This document shows, piece by piece, positions 1 to 6,573 of a DNA stretch of 22,628 nucleotides. The stretch's first letter is position 1; every line of letters begins with the position of its first letter. Source of the DNA: DATKZS01 sp035527835 [NCBI: bacterium] (GTDB taxonomy: Bacteria; RBG-13-61-14); contig DATKZS010000055.1 of NCBI GenBank assembly GCA_035527835.1, positions 1-22,628 of the forward strand, in the 5' to 3' direction. A program made the position numbers and the translations under genes. The notes below the pieces were generated by a model. The model was not told where the DNA came from, ran no database searches, and saw nothing but the letters and a program-made list of their open reading frames with translations.

Positions 1-1
1 C

Positions 2-1279
2 GTGGTCGGGAACCCTCCCTTTATCCGTTCCCACCTGTTCTCGGATAAAAGCCGGGACCTGGCCTTCTGGCACATGCGGACCATGGGCCTCAATCCCTCT
101 CGGCTCATGAGCACGTGGGCGCCGTTTCTGGCTTTGAGTTCCCAGCTCCTCACTGAAACGGGCCGGCTGGCTTTCGTGATCCCTGAAGAGCTTTTGCATA
201 TCAATTATGCCGAGGAGATCCGGCGCCATCTGCTTTCATTTTTCCGCAGGGTTATTGTTTGCCTGCCCGGCCATGAGCTGTTCAGCTCCGTGCAGCAATC
301 CGTTGTCCTGCTGCTCTGTGAAAAAGACCGGTCGGGACCAGAGGGACTTTTCAGCATCAGTTTTTCGGATCTGGAGGACGGGGAATTGGAGCGGTTGGAG
401 CCGGCCCCAGTCTGGTCATGGACGTCAAAATGGACGCATCTTTTTCTTGATGATAAAGAACGGAGATTTCTGGATGGCCTGTTTTCGCGCCTTAATTGGA
501 AGGCCATCAAGGACCACGGAAGAGTCGAGGTTGGAGTCGTGACGGGCGACAATTCGTTCTTCCTGCTGAAGAAAGGGTTGGCCGAAAATATCGGTCAGGA
601 ATACATGCAGCCGATCATCTCCTCGGCCCGCGACCTTTCCGGGTTGAATTTTTCCACTCAGGATTTCGGCAGGCTCGCGCGAGACGGACGGCCATTGTAT
701 GTATTGATGACGGACGAACCCATAAAAAATTTGCCGCCGCAATTGAAAAGCTATTTAAAACATGGAATGGAAATGGGGGTTAACAGCCGTTATAAATGCA
801 GAATTCGCGAGCCATGGTATGCCGTGCCCGGCATTTGGCCGGCGCAAGCGCTCTTGCTTCGGCAAGCAGGGGAGATGCCCCGGCTTGTCCATCTTAACAA
901 AAAGCTCGCGTCCACCGATACGATCCATCGCGTCCGGTGGAACGAGCCCGCCTTGGGGAAGCGGTACGTAACGGGGTTCCTTAACACTTCGACCCTGATC
1001 TTTTGTGAAATCATGGGAAGAAGCTATGGCGGCGGCGTGCTGGAATTGATGCCGGGAGAGGCCAACAAAATCCCCATCCCCGAGCCGGTCGAAAAACTGG
1101 AAGCGATCTTCGATGATGTAGATGCGCTGATCAGAAACAAGGAGTATTACCGGGGTCTCGACGTGGTGGATAAAGTGGTCAAACCCAAATGGCTGAATAA
1201 AGAAGACTCGGATAACGCCCGGACAATCTTATGCAAGCTCATTGAGAGAAGAAAGCACAAGCAAAATGGAATCCATTGA
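2..1279 (+). CDS. N6-adenine-specific DNA methyltransferase, C-terminal part (5' end outside window)
   Basis: The reading frame is open at the window edge and begins almost on the NPPF motif (motif IV of amino/adenine methyltransferases), which binds the target adenine. The SAM-binding FxGxG motif would lie upstream and is missing, so this is a partial gene. About 425 residues are visible: the end of the catalytic domain (TGRLAFVIPEELL is typical of motif V-VI of Eco57I/type I-like N6 enzymes) followed by a long region ending in IPIPEP, which resembles the target-recognition part of such enzymes. The TGA at 1277-1279 overlaps the next gene by 14 bases, suggesting a co-translated restriction-modification pair. 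The visible part could belong to a type II or a type IIG/BREX-like methylase; family membership is well supported, the exact type is not. Confidence 0.85.
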   Translation: MVGNPPFIRSHLFSDKSRDLAFWHMRTMGLNPSRLMSTWAPFLALSSQLLTETGRLAFVIPEELLHINYAEEIRRHLLSFFRRVIVCLPGHELFSSVQQSVVLLLCEKDRSGPEGLFSISFSDLEDGELERLEPAPVWSWTSKWTHLFLDDKERRFLDGLFSRLNWKAIKDHGRVEVGVVTGDNSFFLLKKGLAENIGQEYMQPIISSARDLSGLNFSTQDFGRLARDGRPLYVLMTDEPIKNLPPQLKSYLKHGMEMGVNSRYKCRIREPWYAVPGIWPAQALLLRQAGEMPRLVHLNKKLASTDTIHRVRWNEPALGKRYVTGFLNTSTLIFCEIMGRSYGGGVLELMPGEANKIPIPEPVEKLEAIFDDVDALIRNKEYYRGLDVVDKVVKPKWLNKEDSDNARTILCKLIERRKHKQNGIH

Positions 1280-1907
1280 AATCCAAAACTGGAATAAAAT
1301 TGTAAAGCCGAAACTGCCCGCCGGGCCTCACGGCCCCTTCGAGAAAAAGAGCCAGCAGGCATTGGCCAATGTCTTGCAAGAATGGACCGCGAAATGTATT
1401 GAAACCCATCTCCGGGAAATTGTCCCTGAAGGGAAATGGAAGATACAGCATAAAGGGAAACGCTTCCTGGGCGCCATCCGCAACCAGGAGGTGGATAATT
1501 GGCTCTGGGATGACAGGGCCGGGCTGATCTTGGCGGCGGACCCCAAGCATTTCCAGAGCCAGGATAGCTTCCGCAAAAACTGGCAAAACGGCCTTAACGA
1601 TCTGCTCGCGTTCACCACCAACCTTCACGAACGCTTCCCCATGTGCGCGGTCCTCGGGGTGATTTCCTTTCCCGAATGGGCGGTCACGGAATCCGATCTC
1701 AAAAAGGTCCTGAATATTTGCAAAAGATCGGTGCCCCGGGAGAGGCCGAATAACGCCTACGGCAAATTCGAAGGCTTCGCCCTGGCGATTTATAACGCCA
1801 AGGGGGACTTGATCTGGCCTTTTGATAAGACCACCCGCCTTGACCCTGCTTCGGCGTTCACGGATGCAGCTAATGTTATTTATTCCCGCACGATCTCTCT
1901 TCTTTGA
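1266..1907 (+). CDS. Probable type II restriction endonuclease partner (PD-(D/E)XK-like), unrecognised family
   Basis: The protein is 213 residues from ATG 1266; an in-frame TTG at 1242 is also possible, but the ATG gives a compact overlap with the methylase stop. I do not recognise the family by name. Its size, its overlap with an adenine methylase and a candidate nuclease core suggest the cognate restriction enzyme. That core is Asp77 in QEVDNWLWDD followed by a hydrophobic strand GLILAADPK with Asp92-x-Lys94, the spacing expected of a PD-(D/E)XK site. No signal peptide or membrane segment is present. A downstream strand (MCAVLGVISFPEW) fits the alpha/beta core. The function is inferred from context and a weak motif; a DNA-binding accessory or a modification-dependent nuclease are alternatives. 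Confidence 0.55.
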   Translation: MESIEIQNWNKIVKPKLPAGPHGPFEKKSQQALANVLQEWTAKCIETHLREIVPEGKWKIQHKGKRFLGAIRNQEVDNWLWDDRAGLILAADPKHFQSQDSFRKNWQNGLNDLLAFTTNLHERFPMCAVLGVISFPEWAVTESDLKKVLNICKRSVPRERPNNAYGKFEGFALAIYNAKGDLIWPFDKTTRLDPASAFTDAANVIYSRTISLL

Positions 1908-1963
1908 ATCGAGCTTCATGCGCTGATCCCGCGGGCTGAAAATTTGAGAAAGGAGGCTGTCTC

Positions 1964-2662
1964 ATGGACAGTGAGAGAAGATGGTTTTTCGGGAAGGTCG
2001 CGGCGGTGGGAGTGGGTATTGCCGCGGCGCTTAAGGGGGTCAAGGTTTGGGCCAAGGGGCTGCCGTCGGACCCGGGCGCGGCGGCCGGAGAGGCGGGGCC
2101 GGGCGTGATCCTGCTGCCGCCGTTCGAGAAGAACGGGACAGTGACGCTGGAGCAGGCGCTTTTGGAGCGGAAAACGGAGCGCTCATTCGACAAGGACCGG
2201 CCGCTGACCAAAGAGGAGCTTTCGCGGCTGTTCTGGGCCATGACCGGGGTGAACCGGGATGACGGCCATCGGACCACGCCCTCCGCGGTCGCGCTGTACC
2301 CGGTGGACGTGTACGTGGCGCTGCCGGACGGGGTTTACGAGTTCGACAACAAGAAGCACCGGCTCGTCAAGGTGCTGGCTCAGGACATCCGGAGCGAGGT
2401 CCCGATCCAGCCGGAGTTCCGGAGCGCCGGCATGATCGTGCTCTACGTGGCCAACAAGAGCCGGTTCAGGAAGGGCGAGAACCCGTGGGCCGACCTCGAA
2501 ATCGGATGCATGGTCCAGAACACCTACCTCCAAGCCGCCGCGCTCGGCCTCTCCTCATGCGTGTTCGCGCTGGTGCGCTACGACAACGTCACCAAGCTGA
2601 TGGGCCTGAAGAGCAACCAGGCGCTGCGCATCGCGCAGGTGGTGGGGCATCGGAAAGCGTGA
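1964..2662 (+). CDS. Tat-signal nitroreductase family protein (SagB-type)
   Basis: The product is 232 residues and starts at ATG 1964, seven bases after a strong AAAGGAGG site. The N-terminus has a twin-arginine leader (RRWFFGK, then a hydrophobic Ala/Gly/Val stretch and AKG), so export of a folded flavoprotein is expected. The rest matches the FMN-dependent nitroreductase fold as seen in SagB-like oxidoreductases: LLERKTERSF near residue 65, LTKEELSRLFWAMTGVN, an RTTPSAVALYPVDVYVA segment, and a C-terminal IGCMVQNTYLQAAALGLSS helix followed by a GLKSNQ...VVGH ending. Substrate unknown; proteins of this kind are common in environmental anaerobes. It is separated from the restriction genes by 56 bases and from rpmB by convergent ends. 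Confidence 0.85.
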   Translation: MDSERRWFFGKVAAVGVGIAAALKGVKVWAKGLPSDPGAAAGEAGPGVILLPPFEKNGTVTLEQALLERKTERSFDKDRPLTKEELSRLFWAMTGVNRDDGHRTTPSAVALYPVDVYVALPDGVYEFDNKKHRLVKVLAQDIRSEVPIQPEFRSAGMIVLYVANKSRFRKGENPWADLEIGCMVQNTYLQAAALGLSSCVFALVRYDNVTKLMGLKSNQALRIAQVVGHRKA

Positions 2663-2688
2663 AGCCCCAAAGAGGGAGGCCAAGCGAA

Positions 2689-2819
2689 TTTGGAGTGCGG
2701 CGGCACGACGCCGCTTTCATTGATCTTTCATGGTCCGTGATGCGGGCTCGTACGATTGCTTAAGCTCGGTCTCCGATCCCGGCTTTAATGAAAGCGCCGT
2801 CGTGCCGGCGCACTCCAAA
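2689..2819. repeat. Paired REP-like palindromes (inverted doublet, 33-nt arms)
   Basis: The arm at 2689-2721 (begins TTTGGAGTGCGG, ends CTTTCATT) is repeated in inverse orientation at 2787-2819, with 31 of 33 positions matching. Each arm is itself a small hairpin: GCGGCG-GCACGA-CGCCGC on the left, and GCGCCG-GCACGA-CGGCGC when the right arm is read on the minus strand. The only two differences between arms are the two members of one base pair (G-C changed to C-G). The layout resembles a BIME made of two REP units. The 65-nt spacer holds no gene. Confidence 0.75.
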
Positions 2820-2849
2820 ATAAAAAGCCCGGCCGATTAAAGCCGGGCT
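2817..2849 (-). terminator. Rho-independent terminator of rpmB
   Basis: Read on the minus strand, a perfect 8-bp stem AGCCCGGC/GCCGGGCT with the loop TTTAATCG is followed by TTTTTATTTT. It lies 19 bases past the rpmB stop. The T-rich side merges with the end of the REP-like doublet. Confidence 0.88.
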
Positions 2850-2868
2850 GGGTGATGGGCGATTTAAC

Positions 2869-3060
2869 TCACGCCGCTTTGGTGATTTTTCCGGAGCGGA
2901 TGCAGCGGGTGCAGACGGTCATGCGCTTTGGCCCTTTGGCGGTCTGGACCTTGACGGTCTGCAGGTTGGGCAGGGTCCGCTTCTTGGTCCGGTGGTGAGA
3001 GTGGCTCACTTTCATTCCGACCAGCGGGCGCTTGCCGCAAATATCACATACACGAGACAT
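2869..3060 (-). CDS. rpmB: 50S ribosomal protein L28
   Basis: A 63-residue basic protein beginning [22 protein letters not shown], the signature of bacterial L28, a component of the large ribosomal subunit. It is the zinc-ribbon version: two cysteine pairs, CDIC near the N-terminus and CTRC near residue 51, can bind Zn. The length matches the short L28 family. On the minus strand AGGAGG precedes the ATG at a normal distance. The gene stands alone, with its own promoter and terminator, transcribed divergently from ilvC. Confidence 0.97.
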   Translation of the reverse strand: MSRVCDICGKRPLVGMKVSHSHHRTKKRTLPNLQTVKVQTAKGPKRMTVCTRCIRSGKITKAA

Positions 3061-3088
3061 CTTCGTTTACCTCCTGTCAAGACCCGTA

Positions 3089-3117
3089 ATGATACTATCC
3101 GATCGCCCGGCTGTCAA
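3089..3117 (-). promoter_or_regulatory. sigma-70 promoter of rpmB
   Basis: On the minus strand TTGACA (3117-3112), exactly 17 bases, then TATCAT (3094-3089) gives a 6/6 -35 and a 5/6 -10 box. Transcription would start near 3082, about 20 bases before the rpmB start. Confidence 0.85.
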
Positions 3118-3123
3118 ACGGGG

Positions 3124-3240
3124 AAAGGCTTGAGTGAAAGGCTTGAGGCTTGAGGCCTGAGGCTTGAGGAGGCGCTCTCCGGCCTCAAGCCTCAAGCCTC
3201 AAGCCCCAAACCTCAAGCCCCACGCCTCAAACCTTTTTGG
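3124..3240. repeat. Palindromic heptamer array (GGCTTGA / TCAAGCC)
   Basis: Four to five copies of a GGCTTGA-type 7-mer (3126-3169) are followed, after a short GC loop (3171-3180), by a longer array of the inverse complement TCAAGCC, with some decayed units (3181-3232). Transcription would give a long slippery hairpin. It fills the divergent rpmB-ilvC intergenic region and ends just before the ilvC -35 box. Confidence 0.85.
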
Positions 3241-3266
3241 TACTAACGGCGAAAAAACGCTATAAT
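3237..3266 (+). promoter_or_regulatory. sigma-70 promoter of ilvC
   Basis: TTGGTA (3237-3242), an 18-base spacer and a perfect TATAAT (3261-3266) sit just upstream of ilvC. The likely start near 3273 leaves a leader of about 20 bases, too short for a T-box or an attenuator peptide. Confidence 0.72.
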
Positions 3267-3294
3267 ACGCGGATAACTTCAAGGAGGGATGAGC

Positions 3295-4308
3295 ATGGCC
3301 AAGATGTATTATGACAAGGACGCGGACCTTAAACTTTTAAAGGGAAAGACGGTCGCCATCATCGGTTACGGGAGCCAGGGCCACGCCCAGGCGCAGAACC
3401 TGCGCGACTCGGGCGTTCCCGTGGTGGTTTCCGAGCTGCCGGGCACGGACAATTACAAGCTCGCGCAAAAGCACGGGTTCAAGCCGGTTGCCGCGGACGA
3501 GGCGGCCAAGGTTGCGGACATCATCCAGATGCTGGTCCCGGACGAGCACCAGGCCGACGTGTATAAGCAGTTCATCGAGCCGCACCTGAAAAAGGGCAAC
3601 GCGCTCCTGTTCTCGCACGGTTTCAACATCCATTTTCACCAGATCATCCCGCCCAAGGACGTGGACGTGTTCATGGTGGCGCCCAAGGGCCCGGGCCACC
3701 TGGTGCGCAGCCAGTACGAGGAGGGCGCGGGCGTGCCGGCGCTGATCGCCATTTACCAGGACGCGTCGGGCAAGGCCAGGCAGATGGCGCTGGCTTATGC
3801 CAAGGGCATCGGCGCCACCCGGGCCGGCGTGATCGAGACGACGTTTAAAGAGGAGACGGAGACGGACCTGTTCGGCGAGCAGTGCGTGCTGTGCGGCGGC
3901 GTGACCGAGCTGGTGAAGGCCGGCTTCGACACGCTGGTCCAGGCCGGGTACCAGCCGGAGATCGCATATTTCGAGTGCATGCACGAATTGAAGCTGATCG
4001 TGGACCTGATGGTGGTCGGCGGCATGAGCTACATGCGCTACTCCATCTCCAACACCGCCGAGTACGGCGACATGACGCGGGGCAAGCGCATCATCTCCGA
4101 GGAGACCAGGAAGGAGATGAAGAAGATCCTTGGCGAGATCCAGTCCGGCGAGTTCGCCCGGGAGTGGATCCTGGAGAACAAGGCGGGCAAGCCGGTGTTC
4201 CTGGCCCTGGAAAAACAGGGCTGGAACCATCAGATCGAGAAGGTCGGCAAGGAGCTGCGCAAGATGATGCAGTGGATCGAGGCCAAGGAGGACCCCAGGG
4301 CCAAGTAA
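3295..4308 (+). CDS. ilvC: Ketol-acid reductoisomerase, class I
   Basis: Catalyses the Mg- and NAD(P)H-dependent isomeroreduction of acetolactate or acetohydroxybutyrate in valine, leucine and isoleucine synthesis (cytoplasm). The N-terminal Rossmann motif [17 protein letters not shown] (from residue 24) and the C-terminal knotted domain are complete. Metal/substrate motifs include [10 protein letters not shown] and the E-x-x-H-E-L-K stretch near residue 224. At 337 residues it is the short class I form. ATG 3295 is chosen over ATG 3289 because AGGAGG at 3282-3287 is seven bases from the former but only one from the latter, and family members begin MAKMYYD. Normally ilvB/ilvN precede it; here rpmB lies upstream instead. 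Confidence 0.97.
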   Translation: MAKMYYDKDADLKLLKGKTVAIIGYGSQGHAQAQNLRDSGVPVVVSELPGTDNYKLAQKHGFKPVAADEAAKVADIIQMLVPDEHQADVYKQFIEPHLKKGNALLFSHGFNIHFHQIIPPKDVDVFMVAPKGPGHLVRSQYEEGAGVPALIAIYQDASGKARQMALAYAKGIGATRAGVIETTFKEETETDLFGEQCVLCGGVTELVKAGFDTLVQAGYQPEIAYFECMHELKLIVDLMVVGGMSYMRYSISNTAEYGDMTRGKRIISEETRKEMKKILGEIQSGEFAREWILENKAGKPVFLALEKQGWNHQIEKVGKELRKMMQWIEAKEDPRAK

Positions 4309-4312
4309 GATG

Positions 4313-4812
4313 AACCGCCAAGGCGCCAAGAACGCCAAGAAGAATTTTTTATTTGAGCCGGAAGGAAATGATGATGGCATTGAGAAGCCCTTTAAGGAGA
4401 GAGCCGGATGAGAAGTTGGATAGTTTGGCCCATAAGGTCATTGGGGCCGCCATTGAAGTGCATAAAACGTTAGGACCGGGCTACATTGAAAGCGTATATG
4501 AAGAGGCGTTATGCATCGAACTCAAAGAGCGGGGCATTCCCTTTATTCGGCAGCCCAAGATCGAGATCGGATATAAGGGTCAAAAAGTCGGGGAAGGACG
4601 GTTTGATCTCCTGGCCGGAAACGATTTGATTGTCGAAATTAAAGCCGTTGACTCCTTGGCGCCCATCCATACGGCGCAGCTTATGTCTTATATGAAGGCG
4701 ACCGGAAAAATGCTGGGGCTTCTCATTAACTTTAATGTATCCGTTCTCAAGGACGGAATAAAAAGAATTATTATTTCCTGAATTCCTTGGCGTTCTTGGC
4801 GCCTTGGCGGTT
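4313..4812. mobile_element. 500-bp element with perfect 27-bp terminal inverted repeats carrying a GxxExxY gene
   Basis: The 27 bases at 4313-4339 and 4786-4812 are exact reverse complements. Each arm is built from CGCCAAG-type units (AACCGCCAAGG, CGCCAAGAA, CGCCAAG). The GxxExxY gene fills the interior and its stop lies five bases before the right arm. No target duplication is obvious at the ends. The element separates ilvC from psd in what is otherwise a conserved gene cluster, which suggests an insertion. Related units recur at 9511-9710. Confidence 0.7.
4374..4781 (+). CDS. GxxExxY family protein (PD-(D/E)XK-like fold)
   Basis: A 135-residue protein with the family signature G-Y-I-E-S-V-Y in VIGAAIEVHKTLGPGYIESVYEE, then a candidate nuclease-type core RFDLLAGNDLIVEIKA (Asp...Glu-x-Lys). 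The family is widespread but sporadic and its role is not established; the fold suggests nucleic-acid cleavage or binding. Three ATG codons lie in a row (4368, 4371, 4374). GGAAGGA at 4360-4366 best serves the last, and upstream in-frame TTG 4353 is unlikely. It lies in the loop of a perfect 27-bp inverted repeat, so a transcript would fold with the coding sequence between the arms. A mobile-element passenger role is inference. Confidence 0.88.
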   Translation: MALRSPLRREPDEKLDSLAHKVIGAAIEVHKTLGPGYIESVYEEALCIELKERGIPFIRQPKIEIGYKGQKVGEGRFDLLAGNDLIVEIKAVDSLAPIHTAQLMSYMKATGKMLGLLINFNVSVLKDGIKRIIIS

Positions 4813-4829
4813 TTTAAAAGGCTCAATTG

Positions 4830-5474
4830 ATGCAAAACAAGGACATGATCTTCGCCAAGGAGGGGCACGGCTATATTTACGCGTCGGTGGCCCTGTTCAT
4901 GGTGACGCTGCCGCTGGGGAGGTGGTGGCTGACTTTCCCGCTGGGGCTGTTTGCCTTGTTTTCGGCGTGGTTTTTCAGAAACCCTGAGCGCAAGCTCCCG
5001 CCGGACGACGACGTTTACGTGAGCCCGGCGGACGGGCGGGTGCTCAAGGTCCACGAGGTTGACGAGGACCGCTACCTGTTTCGGCGGATGAAGAAGATCG
5101 AGATTTTCATGTCGCCGCTGGACGTGCACGTGAACCGGGTCCCGCGCTCGGGCACCGTGGTGGACGCTGTTTACTCGAAGGGCAAGTTTTTCAACGCTAG
5201 TCTGGACAAGGCCTCGGCGGACAACGAGCAGAACGCGGTGATCGTGCGGGACCGGCAGGGTAGAGACTACATGTTCGTGCAGATCGCCGGGTTCATCGCG
5301 CGTCGGATCGTGAGCTACGTTCGGGCGGGCAAGGAGGTCGAGATCGGTCAGCGGATGGGTCTCATCAAGTTCGGGTCGCGGCTGGACGTGTACCTGCCGC
5401 TGGAGGCCGTGGTGATCGTGCAGCCTCGGGACCGGGTCAAGGCCGGCGAGAGCATTCTGGGGAGGCTCAAATGA
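4830..5474 (+). CDS. psd: Phosphatidylserine decarboxylase proenzyme (short, archaeal-type Psd)
   Basis: Makes phosphatidylethanolamine from phosphatidylserine at the inner membrane. The 214-residue protein has two N-terminal hydrophobic stretches (about 16-29 and 33-49), the VSPADGRV motif at 64-71, SPLDVHVNR near 95-103, and the self-cleavage site FGSRLDVYLP with Gly182-Ser183, whose Ser becomes the pyruvoyl cofactor. This is the short Psd type common in Desulfobacterota and archaea rather than the E. coli LGST type. ATG 4830 follows AAAGG at 4817-4821. The start lies just beyond the right arm of the GxxExxY element, so upstream regulation may have been altered by that insertion. It overlaps pssA by ATGA. 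Confidence 0.95.
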   Translation: MQNKDMIFAKEGHGYIYASVALFMVTLPLGRWWLTFPLGLFALFSAWFFRNPERKLPPDDDVYVSPADGRVLKVHEVDEDRYLFRRMKKIEIFMSPLDVHVNRVPRSGTVVDAVYSKGKFFNASLDKASADNEQNAVIVRDRQGRDYMFVQIAGFIARRIVSYVRAGKEVEIGQRMGLIKFGSRLDVYLPLEAVVIVQPRDRVKAGESILGRLK

Positions 5475-6421
5475 GCGACACGGACATCAATCAGCCCCTG
5501 GACGATCTGGACAAGGAGATCATCGCGGAGGTCGCGCTGGAGGAGAAGCGGCGGCGGGGCATCAAGTTCCTGCCCAACGCCATCACCACGTCGGCCATGT
5601 TCTTCGGCTTCTTCTCGATCATGATGGCGGTGAACGGCCGGTTCAGGGAAGCGGCTTGGGCCCTGGTGGCGGCGGGCATCTGCGACCTGCTCGACGGCCG
5701 AGTGGCCCGGCTCACCCACAGCACCTCCGCCTTCGGCATGGAATACGACTCGCTCTCCGACCTGATCGCGTTCGGGTTCGCGCCGGCCATGCTCTCGTAT
5801 TTCTGGGCGCTCGACGCCTTCGGCCGGCTGGGCTGGGCCGTGGCCTTCATGTACCTGGCCTGCGCGGCCATCCGGCTGGCCAAGTTCAACACGCTGACGG
5901 GAGAGGAGGAGTCGCGCCGCCATTTCCGGGGCATCCCGAGCCCGGGCGCGGCCGTCTTGATTATCATAATGGTGCTGATGCATATCGAGTACCACCCGGA
6001 GCTTTACGGAAAAGAAGGAGCTGGCTTGCCCCCCGACGCCTACGTGGTTCGGGGGGGGATGCTTATCTGGGTGGTCATGCTTTCCCTGCTCATGGTCTCG
6101 AACATCCGGTTCCGCACCTTCAAGGACGTGAACTTCAAGAAGTACGGGCCGGTGTTCCCGCTGGTGGGGCTGGCCGCGGTAATCGCGATTTTCATGGCGC
6201 GGCCGGAGATCACGCTGTTCGGCGCGGGCATGATTTACCTCGCCATCGGGCTGATCGAGGGCGGGGTGATCATCCGCCGGCGGGAGGGCGAGCTGCGCAT
6301 GGGGCAGCGCCGATTGCGGCGCGACATGCGCGTGCGGAGGAAGCTGGAAAAGCAAAAGGCCAAACAAGCCCGGAAACAGGCGCGGCAGGACCAGGAGCCG
6401 CCGTTCCGGGTGATCGGTTGA
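5471..6421 (+). CDS. pssA: CDP-diacylglycerol-serine O-phosphatidyltransferase
   Basis: Transfers phosphatidyl from CDP-diacylglycerol to serine, supplying the substrate for psd. The CDP-alcohol phosphotransferase motif DG(x)2AR(x)8G(x)3D(x)3D is complete, beginning DGRVARLTHSTSAFG near residue 76 and ending in D-S-L-S-D. Several membrane helices follow. The 316-residue length exceeds the usual bacterial enzyme because of an N-terminal charged cytosolic segment and a C-terminal Arg/Lys/Gln-rich tail (about 275-316) that could bind acidic lipid. The start overlaps the psd stop (ATGA), with GGAGG at 5461-5465 as ribosome site: translational coupling of consecutive pathway enzymes. Confidence 0.95.
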   Translation: MSDTDINQPLDDLDKEIIAEVALEEKRRRGIKFLPNAITTSAMFFGFFSIMMAVNGRFREAAWALVAAGICDLLDGRVARLTHSTSAFGMEYDSLSDLIAFGFAPAMLSYFWALDAFGRLGWAVAFMYLACAAIRLAKFNTLTGEEESRRHFRGIPSPGAAVLIIIMVLMHIEYHPELYGKEGAGLPPDAYVVRGGMLIWVVMLSLLMVSNIRFRTFKDVNFKKYGPVFPLVGLAAVIAIFMARPEITLFGAGMIYLAIGLIEGGVIIRRREGELRMGQRRLRRDMRVRRKLEKQKAKQARKQARQDQEPPFRVIG

Positions 6422-6422
6422 T

Positions 6423-6452
6423 CCGGACCCTTTAAAGGGCCGGGTTCTTTTC
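6423..6452 (+). terminator. Possible weak terminator after pssA
   Basis: CCGG(A)CCC / GGGCCGG forms a 7-bp stem with one bulged A and a TTTAAA loop, followed by TTCTTTTC. It starts two bases after the stop codon. The interrupted T-tract makes it a modest candidate. Confidence 0.45.
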
Positions 6453-6453
6453 A

Positions 6454-6517
6454 AACCACAGATGAACACAGATCAACACAGATAAGAATAAATTATCATC
6501 CGTGTTCATCTGTGGTT
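6454..6517. repeat. Palindromic repeat, ACCACAGATGAACACAGAT family, copy 1
   Basis: The 20-nt arm 6454-6473 (starts AACCACAGATG) pairs with 6498-6517 with 19/20 matches. The spacer contains a further decayed ACACAGAT unit. The same family recurs at 10452-10537. Confidence 0.85.
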
Positions 6518-6536
6518 AACTGAATTCGCTTACAAT

Positions 6537-6555
6537 CCCGGAAAATATTTTCGGG
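6537..6555. promoter_or_regulatory. Near-perfect palindrome before leuA, possible operator
   Basis: CCCGGAAAATATTTTCGGG is an 18-base palindrome with one extra G. It lies just after a TACAAT (6531-6536) that could serve as a -10 box, though no good -35 is visible. The position around the expected transcript start would suit a repressor site; no known regulator is recognised. Confidence 0.35.
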
Positions 6556-6573
6556 TTACCGAAGGAGACAGTC

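Noticed and set aside
1952-1963. GGAGGCTGTCTCATGG before the nitroreductase as an IS end like 22489
   Set aside because: The resemblance to GAGGCTGTCCC is short; it is simply a strong ribosome site followed by the start codon, with no inverted partner nearby.
3124-3240. CRISPR array
   Set aside because: Units are only seven bases, adjacent without unique spacers, and they turn into their inverse complement.
3267-3294. Attenuator or T-box ahead of ilvC
   Set aside because: The leader between the -10 box and the start codon is only about 20-28 bases, too short for either.
3337-4380. Long open frame antisense to ilvC (347 codons)
   Set aside because: It is a shadow of GC-rich codons: Leu/His/Arg/Asp-biased, with no ribosome site and a fully convincing IlvC on the other strand.
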